64,000 nt of DNA from Sorghum bicolor (lineage: Eukaryota > Streptophyta > Magnoliopsida > Poales > Poaceae): positions 138,819 through 202,818 of the forward strand of contig NW_018396400.1 of the NCBI RefSeq assembly GCF_000003195.3, given 5' to 3'. The position numbers and the translations under genes are program-made. Shown here piece by piece: positions 50,601-62,591 of the stretch. Within the stretch, counting starts at the first letter, position 1. Every line of letters begins with the position of its first letter. Under the pieces are notes generated by a model. That model saw nothing but the letters and a program-made list of their open reading frames with translations. It searched no databases and had not been told where the DNA came from.

Positions 50601-51866
50601 GGAAGCCTGGCCAATCTAAAGATTGATTTCAATCTCGAAGCTCAAATCATAGAGGCACAAAAGGAAGACAAAGGCATGAAATATCTTAAAAAGAAAATTT
50701 CTAATAGAGCACCCACAGACTTTAAGGTGGACGATGCAGGAGTAATCTGGTTCAAGAACCGGTTAGTGGTTCCAAAGGTACCTGAGCTACGTCAACAAAT
50801 CCTGGATGAAGCTCATACCACGAGGTATTCTATTCATCCGGGAAGCAATAAGATGTATCAGGACCTAAAACAAAGGTTTTGGTGGACAAAAATGAAGATA
50901 GAAATAGCTCGCTATGTGGCCCAATGCGATACCTGCCGAAAGGTCAAAGCTATTCATCTCAAGTCCGCTGGGGAGTTGCAACCTTTGCCTATCCCAGCAT
51001 GGAAATGGGATGACATAAGTATGGATTTCATAGTAGGATTGCCCAAGACAGCCAAAGGCTTTGATTCAATTTGGGTCATAGTGGATCGTCTCACCAAAAC
51101 AGCACATTTCTTGCCTGTAAAGCTATTGTATCCTGCCTCCACCTATGCTAAGATTTATTTTGATCGTATTCTAAGTCTGCATGGGGTGCCAAAAACGATA
51201 GTATCAGATAGAGGCACGCAATTTGTCTCCCAGTTCTGGAAATGCTTACATGAATCCTTGGGCACCAAGCTTTTATACAGCACAGCTTACCACCCTCAAA
51301 CAGGTGGGCAAACTGAAAGGGTGAATCAAACCCTAGAAGATCTATTAAGATCTTGTGCCCTAAATTTTCCAGATAAGTGGGATGACTGCTTGCCTCTAGC
51401 AGAATTTTCTTACACCAATAGCTACCAAGAGAGTATCAAGATGGCTCCCTTTGAGGCACTATATGGCCGTCGATGTCGAACTCCGTTACACTGGTCGGAA
51501 CCCGGAGAAAGATGGTTCTTCGGGGTTGACTTAGTGAAAGAGACTGAGAACAAAGTTAGACAAATCCAAAATAACTTGAAAGTTGCTCAGTCCCAACAGA
51601 AAAGTTATGCCGATAAAAGACGTTGACCATTAAGGTTCGCCAAAGGTGATCATGTGTATCTAAAAGTATCCCCAATGAAAGGAGTAAATCGTTTTGGTGT
51701 TAAAGGCAAGATAGCGCCCCGTTACATTGGTCCATTCCCAATCATTGACCGATGTGGACAGGTAGCTTACCGCCTTAAACTGCCCGAACGATTATCCGGG
51801 ATACACAATGTATTTCATGTTTCCCAATCTAAGATATTGAAGATGTGGAACTTGAACCGGATTTAA
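50601..51866 (+). pseudogene. Element C integrase
   Basis: This continues the protease-RT frame after the TAA at 50598. The zinc-binding HHCC region shows HTTRYSIHPGSNKM and CDTCRK. The core has MDFIVGLP, IVSDRGTQF and GGQTERVNQTLED, which hold the catalytic D, D and E. A TGA at 51624 (probably from CGA) interrupts it; the same frame resumes with the GPY/F-type module (APRYIGPFPII, ~51715-51750) and ends at 51866 after a frameshift near 51840. The insertion enzyme would be truncated after the core. Confidence 0.9.
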
Positions 51867-52048
51867 CTTATTCGGAGTATCCTATCCGAGTATTGGACCA
51901 AAGAGATAGAGTTACTCGAAGAACAACTACCAAGTGGTACAAGATACAGTGGAGCCAGCACTCTAAAGAGGAAGCCACTTGGGAGTCTGAAGATTACCTA
52001 ATGGAGAATTTTCCTGAGTTCCACGCTTCTCTTCAAGACAACATCTGA
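51845..52048 (+). pseudogene. Element C chromodomain (integrase C-terminus)
   Basis: In the frame shifted relative to integrase, 67 codons end at TGA 52046. The stretch YPIRVLDQRDRVTRR through WYKIQWSQHSKEEATWESEDYL matches the chromodomain pattern of chromovirus integrases, which is thought to steer insertion toward marked chromatin. It is now out of frame with the catalytic core. Confidence 0.85.
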
Positions 52049-52240
52049 TAAATAGGGAATGTACTCTAGTGGAGGAAAAGGGTAGCCGAAGTCATGTACT
52101 TAGTGTACATATATGTTTATAATTGAGTAATCTTCCCCAACTTCTTGCTTTATGAGAGAATTGAAGCTGAAAGAGTTTTGACAAATTTCCTTTTCCATTA
52201 CTTACCCTAAGGCTTTAAATCTCGGGGACGAGATTTCTTT

Positions 52241-52253
52241 AAGGGGGAAGGAC
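52241..52253 (+). other. Polypurine tract of element C
   Basis: AAGGGGGAAGGAC ends directly at the TG of the 3' LTR (52254). The ~190 bp before it, after the chromodomain stop, are untranslated. Confidence 0.88.
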
Positions 52254-55200
52254 TGTAACATCCCCGATGTTACGGTTACTAAAATTTGGATCATGGCATC
52301 ATCAGCATTGCACAGCATATTTGTTAGGCACACCTTGATGCATCAACTTAAAATGAGTTTAGTTTGGTTGAATGTGCTTAGGGAATTAAAGTGTGATTAT
52401 CTTGTATATCGATGCTTGTGTTGGTTGCTAAAACCCTAGGGTAAAGGTTTTCCGAAAGGCTTAGGGGGGAAACCCTGATTTTTGAACCCTAGATTTGCCC
52501 CCTTTCTCACAATTTAAAAACTAAGCAAAATTTGAGGTTGAGTTCAAAAGCAAAGTTGTAGATCTTGTCAAAATGTACAACGTTGGTGTTTTGAGTTTTT
52601 GAAGTTTCAATACAAAATTCAAAGTAATTTTGAAAATGCAGATTTCCAGAAAGTGTCCCCTTTTCCAATTTGAACCTCCAATTCAAAATCTATTGGGAAT
52701 TTTGAAAAGTGACCAACATAAAAGTTGTAGAGCTCAAAAAGTTGAACAACTTTCATGTTGGGAGTTTTTCAAGTTGTTTGGAAAAATCAAAAGTAATTTT
52801 GGAAATTCTGATCTGCCCCAATTCAAAAATTTGAATTTCCCCAATTTGAGATTTGAAGTTCAAACTGTTTTGTCAAATTCACCCTTTTCCACTTGGAATC
52901 AGCTTTGGACACCAAAATATCTTTTGTAGCTTATAAAATTCTGCACAACTTTTGTTTTAACGGATTTTGGACTTTAATTCAAATTTTGGGCGAATTTTAC
53001 AAAAAACAGAGAAGAGGGGATAAGGGTCGACTACAGTGATCCGATATGGATCACGGCGCCCTATCCAGCACGGCCGCCGCGCGCGCAGTGCCGCGTGCGC
53101 GCGTGCAGGCACGCAGCGTGCTTGCTTGCTTGCATCGCCAGGCGACGTGGAAGCCGGGCGTCTTCTCCATTCGTGATTTAAGCCTCTCCACCAGCCGAAG
53201 CGCCTCTGTTTGCTCCCACGAACGTCGACGAGCAACACCCGCGCCACCGTGAAATTCGTCCCCCTTAATCCCTTTCCGAGCCGCCTTAGCACACCCGCAG
53301 CTCCGCCCTGAGCTCCGCCATCGATTGCGCCCCCAAACACACGCTCTACCCTACCGTAGCTCCAACCCGAGCCTTTCCCCTCTCCAACTCCGGCCAAAGC
53401 GCCGCCGCAAGCACACCACCGTGGCCAGCATCACTCTGAGCCTCTCCGCTGCTGCTTTTTGCTCGGTTGAAGTCGTGGTGAGCCTCTGATGCTTTTGCGC
53501 TACTCAATTCACGCTCTAGTCGCTCGTAGTGGCCGGCGTTGGCTCGGCCGAGGCGGCCGTCCGCCGTGCCTATGGTCACGAGGGCTAGGATAGGGGAGAG
53601 TGGGTGAAAAGGGTGTCTCTGGGTGCGCGGGAGGTTGGGGAAGCTAGCACGTCTCACCGCGGAGGCCGAAAGCTCGCCGATGGCATGCTTGAGCTCGCCG
53701 AAGTCGCGGCGCGAGGTAGGAGACGGAGCTGACGGGCGGGACCCGCCCGTCAGCGACCGCGTGAGAGAGAGAGCGCGCGCTGGGCGCGGGAAGCTCGCGG
53801 GCCGTCTTGGGCCGGGTCCAAGCAGGCCACCAGCGCAGCACAGGGCGCTTTTTGTTTAAAAATGCTTGATGTTTGAATTTGAATAGTAAATTTTGTGCTA
53901 ATCCAAAAATTATGAAAATTTTTGTATAGCTTCCATAAAATGAACAGAACATAGGAAAAATATTAGGATCTGTTTTCTAGTAGTTTGCAAGTGTATAAAA
54001 ATTACCTCTTTTAGTTAATGAATAAAACTTCTGGGAATTTTAATAATTTATTAGTATGTCCAAAAATCACCAAACTTTGTGGGGTGTCTCTGAATATTAT
54101 TTCCAGGTTTCACACAAAATTTGGTGGCATTTGGATAATGTTTGAATAAAATATTATTCAACCCTTATTTAGTGATTAAGTAATAATTCCAAAATAATTA
54201 GATAATAATTAGTTAAATCCTCATAATTAGGGTTTGAGTGACTTTGGGATTATGTGGTGACCTAAGGTCATTAACCTTAATGGCCTTTGGCATTTAATTA
54301 TTGTTTGGCCTTAATGCTTAATTACTGTCCTTAATAATTAATTAAGAATTAATTAAGGTAAAAAGGATTAATAATTAGTTAATTTAAGATAATTATGAAT
54401 TAAGAGAAGTCTTAATTTACAGATGCAACCTCTTGGGTAAAGACACTGAGATGTTAAACAATTTTAATTATGTTTATTCTGTGTTGCACCGAGGAGGCCA
54501 GTTGTATTTAACTTGGTCCCTTTTTGCATATTTGTCATACGCATATCATGAGCATTCATCATTTTGCGTATAGTGCACGTGACCGAAGGAGCGACCGTTG
54601 AACCGAACCCCGAGGTCGGTGCTCTGTTCGAGGAAGTAGGATCCGAGACTTGGGAAGTCTCCGAGGGACCCTCTCTGCCCTGCAACCAAGGCAAGCCCCG
54701 GATGCATTAACCCCTCCTTGAATGTTTTAAAGCTTTTATCACTTATGAATTGAAAATGCTGCATTAGGTAGTTGAGAATTGGGTTAACCTACTTGCTGCA
54801 TTTACTACCTTGATATTTGTTATCTTGTCCTTGGCACCTGTTTTGTTTTAAAACTGCGTAGTGATGCTTAGCCCTGCTACTAGACAGGTTTTCAAACAAG
54901 AAAGTTTGAAGGGTTGTTGGGGAATACACTTATGATCAATGATGTTTCAATTTGAGACCGGTCGGTGGACTTGCTTTAAGAATGGAGTCTTAAAGTAGTG
55001 TCTCCAACTGTGTCGATTAAGGACCGGTCCGTTGATGGCCTGCTGGGTTGAGAATTTATAGTACTAGCCACTTGCCCTCGGTAAGCCCGATCTTGTAATC
55101 CCTCGACGCGAACAGCTACTCGCGCACTGGGCGTGGAGCGATGGCGAGAGTAGTGTGTACCCACCTTACGGATCTGAGATGACCGGGAAACATCTAGATC

Positions 55201-56302
55201 GACTGTAGGATGGTGGAGTACTATGCTCTCGGGTGCCGCGAACCTGGTCAAATTTGGGGAGAGCTTGCTTTGGGTTGACATATGCAAGATTTGGTTCTAT
55301 ATATGTCGGGTGGTTAGGAACTCCAGCTGGATTGCTAAGCGATTCGAATCGTCGTTGCTCCCCGATTGGGAGACTCAATTCCTTCGACCCTCATGGTAGA
55401 TAAATATGCAACTAAGTGATAAAATGAGGAAGGGGAAATGTCTCATGAGGTTCGGATCCCAATTCTCGGACTCAGAGTGACATGAAGCTATGACCGTTAG
55501 ATAAATAATACTTTAATTTAGGACTAAAAACTCACAGACTCGTCTGTGGGAGACAACTAGTTAGAGTGTCCTCGAACTCCTCGGCCTCTTGAGGAGAGGA
55601 ATTCGCGGATAAAACTTGAAAGTAAGGATGCACTATTAGTAAGCTTTTCCGCAAAACACTTTGGCTCCTTGCTCAGCCACTCCTTGTCTACCCTAAGCCT
55701 GCATTCCTAATTTCTCCTCTTTTTCCACTGGGTAAGTCTTGTTGAGTACTCCCGTACTCAGGGTTTCATAACCCCTGTTGCAGGTGAAGCTCAGGAGCCA
55801 ACTTGTTTCGGACCCTGTTGCGTGACCGTCGTCGAGGTTGACGACGAGGAAGAGTGAGCGTGACCCATGGGCAGGGTCTGTTAATTTGTAATCTGTGTTC
55901 TAAAGTTTAAGTTGCTCCGCTGGACCAGGCTTGTAATAACACTCTACTATTTGGAAGAACTCCTTTTGTAAATTAAGTTATGTAATACTTCCGCTGTTTT
56001 ACTCTGAAATATTATTTTGGTCTTATATCGTCTGTGGTACTGCAATGTCTTCGCAACGAGTGATCCTGGTGTTAAGGTGGCCACTTGCTATCCTGTAAGG
56101 GCGAGGAGAAGAAATTTTCGGTAATTGACCATTGTTGGTGGTCAAGACGAGTTTGTTTGAATCGCCCCAGGTAGCGGTGGAATGAGCGTCCTGAGATGCT
56201 CATCGGACTTCTAGAGTGGGAGGATCCCCGGCATCACCGTCAGAGGTCTTTGGGACAATGACAGGTGCTGGTGGGCCCAAACACTTAGGAGGTTCTGCCA
56301 CA
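52254..56302 (+). repeat. 3' LTR of element C (4049 bp)
   Basis: It is the partner of 42215-46258 with the same TG...CA ends. It differs by about 60 substitutions counted by eye, an 18-bp GC-rich insertion near 53083-53100, and loss of 13 bases near 53850. Its right end lies inside element B's gag; a minus-strand frame read from B runs ~100 bp into this LTR before stopping. Confidence 0.93.
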
Positions 56303-56307
56303 ATCTT
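56303..56307. other. Right target-site duplication of element C (ATCTT)
   Basis: Exact match to 42210-42214. Confidence 0.95.
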
Positions 56308-57774
56308 GACTTGAGCTTGGGGCTTCTTTTCTTGCTCAACTTGTGGCTTTTGTTGAGGCTTTGCTTGATGCTTCACCAATTGCTTGGTTGGGCACATTGA
56401 GGTGAGATGACCCCAAGTGCGACATTTGAAGCACTTGACATGCTTTAGCCTCTCTTCTTCTTTCATCTTCTTGAGTTTCTCTTTGTTTGGGCAACCATTT
56501 GAAAGATGACCCACTTCATGGCACCGATAGCACATGAAATGAGAAAGCTTTCTCTTTTCTTGCTTTCTTTTGCCCTTTGTCATCTTTTTCTTGAAGCCAA
56601 GGCCACACTTGTCACCATAGTTTCTTTGAGTCTTCAATATATGCTCAAAGGTGACTTTTGAATTATAGCACCTCTCTAGCTTGTTGCTCAAATTCTTCAC
56701 TTGTTCATTGAGCTTATTGTTCTCCTTCAAAAGGTTAGTCTCACAAGACATAGAAGTAGAACAAGCATCTATATGTGAAGAACATGGCATAGATAATAAA
56801 TCATGGCAAGAGGTGGATACATGCTTCTTGCCTACATCACAAGGGTTAGTAACAATATGTGATTGATCATTTGACCCAAATGATGAGCTCTCATTAGTTT
56901 TAATTTGTTCATTAGAAATCTTCTTAGTGAGAGAAGCTTGATCTTTTACCAAGTTGTCATGAGCAACACAAAGTTCCTCATGAACCAATTTTAGCTCCTC
57001 ATGTGAACAAGTAGTAACATAAAGTAGATGCTTTTGTTGTTCACATGTGGTCTTTAGAAATGAGTTTTCATTTTTCAATTTATTTGTTTTTGCTAACTCA
57101 TTTCTTAAAGCTTTTGAGAGTTTGCATAAAAGCTCAAAATTTGGACCATCACAATCAATAATCACATCACCAATAGATACCTTAGTGTCACCATGTGACA
57201 TGAAGCAATGTGGTGATGTAGTAGATGAGCTTGTGGAAGCATCACTCTCATAGCCATCATCTTCATCATCAAGTGTGCATGAGGTAGCATCATTGGTTGC
57301 ATCACTTGTGGCATCATCATCATCCTTGTCAAGTGATCTTGTGGTAGCATCATCATCACCATCACTTGACCATGAGGTGGAGCAATCCTCCACAACCACC
57401 ATGTTGTGGTCATGCTCAACAACCTCATGTGTATCCACCTTTGGCACATCATCTTCTTTGGATATTGCTCCATATTTCTCATTGAGAAATACCCAAATCT
57501 CATGGGTGGACTTCATGTCCATGATCTCACAAAATATATTATCTTTCATGGATGAATAGAAGATGTTAGTAGCTTGGCAATCGAGATGTAGGCATTTCTT
57601 TTGCGCTTGAGTTGCAACCTTTTTATCAATTGCACAAGAAAAACCCACATCTACGATCCACCACATTTGAGGAGAAATAAACTTAAAATTGCATTGCATC
57701 CAATTTCTCCATTGTGCAAAGTGTGTGCCATCAAAAATGTGTGGACACTCAACATCTAGCCCATAAGCCACCAT
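56303..57774 (-). pseudogene. Element B Gag, N-terminal part (zinc knuckles 1 and 2)
   Basis: The minus-strand ATG at 57774 lies ~50 bp after the 5' LTR. The first ~110 residues resemble the copia UBN2-type capsid region (HIFDGTHFAQWRNWM, then IFCEIMDMKSTHEIWVFLNEKYG). An Asp/Thr/Ser-rich acidic stretch (~130-195) and a probable coiled coil (~210-380) follow. Two CCHC knuckles begin at Cys415 (CYRCHEVGHLSNGC) and Cys448 (CFKCRTWGHLTSMC). Without the element C insertion the frame would run on to 41744; as it stands it reads into LTR C and stops at 56200. No other stop or frameshift is seen in this part, so the gag was open until C arrived. Confidence 0.88.
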
Positions 57775-57811
57775 CCTCTCGGGTCAGTGAAGACCACAAT
57801 TGAGAGACCTA

Positions 57812-57823
57812 GCTCCGATACTA
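57812..57823 (-). other. Degenerate primer binding site of element B
   Basis: On the minus strand, TAGTATCGGAGC lies two bases from the 5' LTR end. It differs from the Met primer site TGGTATCAGAGC at two positions. Either the site has mutated or the element tolerates mismatches. Confidence 0.7.
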
Positions 57824-57825
57824 CT

Positions 57826-60226
57826 TGAAGGGTCGAGATGGCAGACTAGAGGGGGGGTGAATAGTCCTTTCTAAAAAATTATTACGCCGACTAACCGAAA
57901 CAAATGCGGAATTAAATCTATCGGTCTAGCCAAGACTACACCCCTCTATCTAAGTTCTCTAGCACCTTGAAAAGATCCTAAACAAGCAAACAAGGTGCTA
58001 CCTTAGCAAGAGCTCACCTAATCAATTCTAGGAGCAAGGTCACAAACCTATGCAACTAGTACTTTGCAAACCGGGGGAGCTCCTACACAAACTAGTGAGG
58101 CAAAGCGCACAAAGCCTAAGCTCACTAGCAAGCTCAATAACAAGGCAACCAATGCCAAATTAGAGAGCGCAAATTACTTAGCTACAGAAACTAAGCAATG
58201 TGACTAACAAGGTTACACAAACCAAATTAGTCACACAAGGGAACTACTTCTAGCTACACAAGCAAGAAGGTAACTAGCAAGCTACACAAGCTAACTAATT
58301 ACAAGAGCAACTACACAAGCACAAGTATATGAATGTATGAACAAGCTTGTGTTAGGGACTTGCAAACCAACGGGAAGAACAATGTTGACACGATGATTTT
58401 CTCCCGAGGTTCACTTGGTTGCCACCAAGCTACGTCCCCGTTGTGTCGACCAACACTTGGTGGTTCGGCGGCTAAGAGGTGTTACACGAACCTCGTCCCC
58501 ACTAGGACACCGCAAGAACCTACCCACAAGTGAGGTAGCTCAATGACACGCACGATCCAATAGAGTTGCTCTTCGCGATCCCCGCGGGGTGAGCACCGTA
58601 CCCCTCACAATCTCTTCTCCGGAGCACCGCACAATCTGCTTGCGTGCTTCGACGGAGTCACAAACCACCAAGCCGTCTGGGAGGTGGCAACCTCCAAGAG
58701 TAACAAGCACCACCGGCTTGCAACACGAACACCTAGTGCCACTCGATGCAATCTCTCAATGCAACGCACTAGAATCGCTCACTCACACAATCGGATGATC
58801 ACTATCAAGCATATGTGAGTTAGAGGCTTTACTAGCACTCCCCAAGCATGGACACTAAGTCCCAAGGGTGCTCAGCACCGGCCAAGGCCGGCCACCACTT
58901 CTATTTATAGCCCCAAGGGCTAAACTAGCCGTTGCCTCTTCACTGGGCAAAACACGTGGGCGGACGCTCACAAGGAGCCACCGGACGCTCCACACCTAGT
59001 GTCCGGTGCTCAGCTGACCGCCACGTGTCACTAGCCATTTGAAGTCGACCGTTGCCACCAACGGCTACTGCACACGTGCGCCTGCACAGCACCACCGGAC
59101 GCTCTACTGCGTCACACCGGACGCGCCCGGTGCACACCGGACCCGTGCGCAGAGAGCTCCGCAAACTCGCAAGGTCACCGGACGCTAGCCACCGGACGCA
59201 CCCTGAGCGTCCGGTGCTCACCGGACTCATGCGCAGAGAGGGTCGCCAAACCGCCCGCACACTGGACGCTGACCACCGGACTCTCTCCGGTGCGTCCGGT
59301 GCACTCTGCTGCACCCAACAGCACACCGGACGCTAAAGGCCAGCGTCCGGTGCCTCCGCGCAGAGCGTTCGGTGAGTGTTTCCTACTGAGAAACACTCCC
59401 GCGACTTCTCCAAAAATCCCACCGGCGCAATAGAAAATATACACTTAATTTTCTCAAAAGCGCCGAATCTCACTTGTAAAGAGTGCCACAACCCACACCT
59501 CTCTCAACCCTAGGAACACCACCTCCTTTGTAAAGAGTGCCAACACCAACAAGTGTACACCACCATGTGCAAGTGTGTTAGCATTTCACAAACATTTTCC
59601 CAAAGGAGTTAGCCTCTCAAACTTGCCACGCCACTCGATCCTAACACGTATGCAAAGTTAGATCGCTCAAGTGGCACTAGATGACCGATATGCAAACAAG
59701 TTTGCCCCTCTTGATAGTACAGCCATCTATCCTAAATCCGGTCATAAACTTCTCTACACTCCTATGACCGGTGAAATGGAAATGCCCTAGATTATACCTT
59801 TGCCTTGCGCATTCCATTCTATCTCCTCCAATGTTGATGCAACACATGCACCAACCAATCACCAAATGATATGATCCACTTCATATCATCACATGACCGT
59901 ATTGGTTCATCGATCTTGACCTCACTTGCTCTTCACCGTTGCCTCGGTCCATCGGCGCCAAGTCTTGCTCAAGCTTCACCGTCACACGCGGTCCCTCGCT
60001 TCAAAGCCTCCGACTTGCCCTTCACTCTTGCAACAGGTCCATCAAGCCAAGCCTCACATTGATCTTCTCCACCTTGGTCACATGACTCCATGTCATGTCT
60101 CATATGCAATGAGCTCCTTCATCATCATATCATCACCTGTGGACTAATCTCCTGTGTATCTCACATAAACACTATTAGTCCACCTAAGTTGTCACTCATT
60201 TACCAAAACCAAACAAGGACCTTTCA
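57826..60226 (-). repeat. Right (5') LTR of element B, 2401 bp
   Basis: It is the partner of 36172-38477. It is longer because of ~20 extra bases near 59120-59140 in the motif cluster and a ~110-bp segment near 59395-59490 that replaces a different ~45-bp stretch in the other LTR. It has the CCGGACGC cluster at 58961-59374 and a minus-strand TATA-like box at 58912-58919. Confidence 0.92.
58961..59374. repeat. CCGGACGC/GCGTCCGG motif cluster in the right LTR of B
   Basis: Counterpart of 37309-37684. It contains an additional CCGGACGCGCCCGGTG stretch that is missing from the left copy, so copy number in this cluster is variable. Confidence 0.75.
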
Positions 60227-60231
60227 TGGGA
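60227..60231. other. Right target-site duplication of element B (TGGGA)
   Basis: Exact match to 36167-36171; element A coding sequence resumes at 60232. Confidence 0.95.
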
Positions 60232-62080
60232 GACATCAAGCCAAAAGAAGATGATGATGGTGTGCAAGTCATTGACCCACCATCTACCTCACATGTACCA
60301 CAAGACGAAGATAAGGATGTGAGAGATGCTCATGAAGACACTCAAGTCACTCATGAGCAAGCGGTGGCACAAGCACAAGATGTTGATGCTCCCCAACCAA
60401 CCCCTCAAGAGAAGAACATCACATCTCCTCCAAGATCACTCTCAAGGTCTCATCATCGGGAGTCCATCACGTGGTGTAACTACTCGTTCTAGACATGCTT
60501 TATTTATTGAACATCACGCTTTTGTGTCTCTTGAAGATGAACCAAAGACTATAGAGGAAGCTCTTCGTGATGCGGATTGGATCATGGCCATGCAAGAGGA
60601 GTTGAACAACTTCTCTCGCAACCAAGTGTGGACACTTGAAGAGCGACCCAAAGATGCAAGAGTGATTGGAACAAAATGGGTCTTCCGGAACAAGAAGGAT
60701 GATCAAGGCAAAGTGGTGCGCAACAAGGCAAGGCTTGTGGCAAAAGGCTTTTCACAAATGGAAGGTCTTGACTTCGGTGAAACCTTTGCACCGATGGCAA
60801 GACTTGAAGCAATCCGTATCCTACTTGCATATGCATCTAGTCATGATATCAAGTTATTTCAAATGGATGTGAAAAGTGCCTTTTTGAATGGTTATATTAA
60901 TGAGCTTGTCTATGTTGAGCAACCACCCGGTTTTGAAGACCCTAGGTACCCCAAGCATGTCTACCGGTTGTCCAAAGCTCTCTATGGTCTCAAGCAAGCT
61001 CCTAGAGCTTGGTATGAGAGGCTTAGGGACTTCCTCATTGAGAAGGGCTTCAAGATTGGGAAAGTTGACACAACACTCTTCACCAAGAAAATGAATGGGG
61101 AAATCTTCATTTGCCAAGTTTATGTTGATGATATTATTTTTGGCTCTACTAATGAAGATTTTTGCAAGAAATTTGGTGATTTGATGTCCAAGGAGTTTGA
61201 GATGTCCATGATTGGCGAGCTATCCTTCTTCCTAGGATTTCAAGTCAAGCAAATGAAGGAAGGAATCTTCATCTCTCAAGAGAAGTACACTCAAGATCTT
61301 CTCAAGAGGTTCAAGATGATGGATTGCAAGCCAATCAAGACTCCCATGGCATCAAATGGGCATCTCGACTTGGATGAGGGAGGTAACCTAATTGACATGA
61401 CTCTCTATCGCTCCATGATAGGAAGTCTACTCTACCTCACCGCATCTAGGCCCGATATCATGTTTAGTGTGTGTATGTGTGCTAGATATCAAGCAATGCC
61501 TATGGAATCTCACTTGATTGCGGTCAAGAGAATTCTTAGGTATCTAAAATACACACCTTGCCTAGGTTTGTGGTATCCCAAAGGTGCAAGATTCCAACTT
61601 GTAGGCTATTCTAATTCGGATTATGTCGGGTGCCGGATTGATAGAAAAAGCACATCCGGAGGGTGCCGCTTCCTAGGTAGATCACTTGTCTCTTGGATGT
61701 CAAAGAAACAAAATAGTGTTGCCTTGTCAACGGCCGAAGCGGAATACATAGCCGCCGGTGCTTGTTGTGCACAAATACTCTACATGAAACAAACTTTGCT
61801 AGACTATGAAGTAGTACTAGACAAAGTACCTTTGTTGTGTGACAACGAAAGTGCAGTAAAACTTGCAAACAACCCGGTTCAACACACCCGCACAAAACAT
61901 ATTGACATCCGCCACCATTTCCTTAGGGATCATGTTGCTAAAGGTGACATATCTCTAGAGAATGTGGGAACGGAAAATCAATTGGCGGATATCTTCACAA
62001 AACCTCTAGATGAAGCTAGGTTTTGTATGTTGAGAAGTGAACTTAATGTGCTTGACCTATCCAACTTCACTAAAAGATAA
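60232..62080 (+). pseudogene. Element A pol, 3' part: reverse transcriptase and RNase H
   Basis: This resumes element A's pol after element B. The first ~100-200 bp read in one frame (GDIKPKEDDDGVQV), and the enzyme is in another (open 60326-62080), so a frameshift lies between about 60330 and 60460. RT motifs: KWVFRNKKDDQGKVVRNKARLVAKG region, FQMDVKSAFLNG, ALYGLKQAPRAWYERL and catalytic YVDD at residues 266-269 of the 60326 frame. RNase H has STAEAEYIAA, LCDNESAVKLA and HIDIRHHFLRD. Its first acidic position reads GYSNSDYVG, with Asn430 where relatives have Asp, so RNase H may be inactive. The C-terminus is complete (ADIFTKPLDEARF). Confidence 0.9.
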
Positions 62081-62591
62081 AAGTTGTGTGTTGAAACTTG
62101 TAAATAACTTTTGCTTTGCATATCATGCATACTAAAACTAAAATACAACTTGCATGTAGGGCTTGTCCAACATGGTTAAGATAACCCCCTTGTGTGTGTG
62201 AAAAAGCTTAACCTTGGATCAAACTTGACAAGCATTAGTTTACTTTCAAGTATTGCATTACAACTCATATCATATGCATGCTTGTTAGTTGACCGTTTCT
62301 TTTTGGTTATTCTTTGAGCATCCGCTGTGTTCGTCCATAGATAGGGGGAGCATTCAAAGCTCTTTGTGATTCAAACCCCTAGCTTTATGTCCATATGATG
62401 CTCCTTGGTGATTTCTCGAACTATTTTCATAAAAACTACTAAGCCTATGGCTAAATATTTGTGAAAACTTGAGGGTTTGAGAGAAGTCACTCATACCAGT
62501 TCCATTTTGTGTTTATTTGTGTGTTATTGAAGATGGAACTTGGTTGGGTCAAAGTCGGACGAGGTGCTAAGTTGAAAAAGTGCTGAGAGGA
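62081..62591 (+). other. Element A sequence downstream of pol
   Basis: This is non-coding. A purine-rich run, ATAGGGGGAG (62341-62350), resembles a polypurine tract, but no LTR follows it. It may be the internal tract found between pol and the extra ORF in SIRE-like elements. Nothing else recognised. Confidence 0.5.

Larger units (their letters stand above)
42215..56302 (+). mobile_element. Element C: Ty3-gypsy chromovirus (Tekay/Del-like), nested in B
   Basis: It has two ~4.05-kb LTRs (42215-46258 and 52254-56302), a Met primer site, an extra ORF, gag with a zinc knuckle, then protease, RT, RNase H, integrase with a GPF module, and a chromodomain, and a polypurine tract. The RT/RNase H-before-integrase order marks Ty3-gypsy. 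The C-terminal chromodomain and the LTR start TGTAACATCC mark a Tekay/Del-type chromovirus. At 14.1 kb it is full length, but the coding region has two frameshifts and at least four in-frame stops. About 60 differences by eye between the LTRs (~1.5%) imply a recent insertion. Confidence 0.93.
36172..60226 (-). mobile_element. Element B: gag-only LTR retrotransposon on the minus strand, nested in A
   Basis: Read on the minus strand the parts are: 5' LTR 60226-57826, degenerate primer site 57823-57812, Gag from 57774, interruption by element C (42215-56302), end of Gag at 41744, ~3.25 kb without coding sequence, polypurine tract, and 3' LTR 38477-36172. No protease, integrase, RT or RNase H motif is visible in its own ~5.3 kb of internal sequence. 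It therefore looks non-autonomous by origin and would depend on enzymes from a relative. The LTR-end/primer-site style and the C-terminal Trp-Val motif of Gag resemble element A, so a SIRE-type copia partner is plausible. Confidence 0.88.

Noticed and set aside
56200..56302. C-terminal ~34 residues of the minus-strand frame that starts at 57774
   Set aside because: This part is read from the LTR of element C; the real Gag stretch ends at the ATCTT duplication.
62341..62352. Purine run as the polypurine tract directly before a 3' LTR
   Set aside because: No sequence like the element A LTR start follows it, so it cannot be the final tract here.
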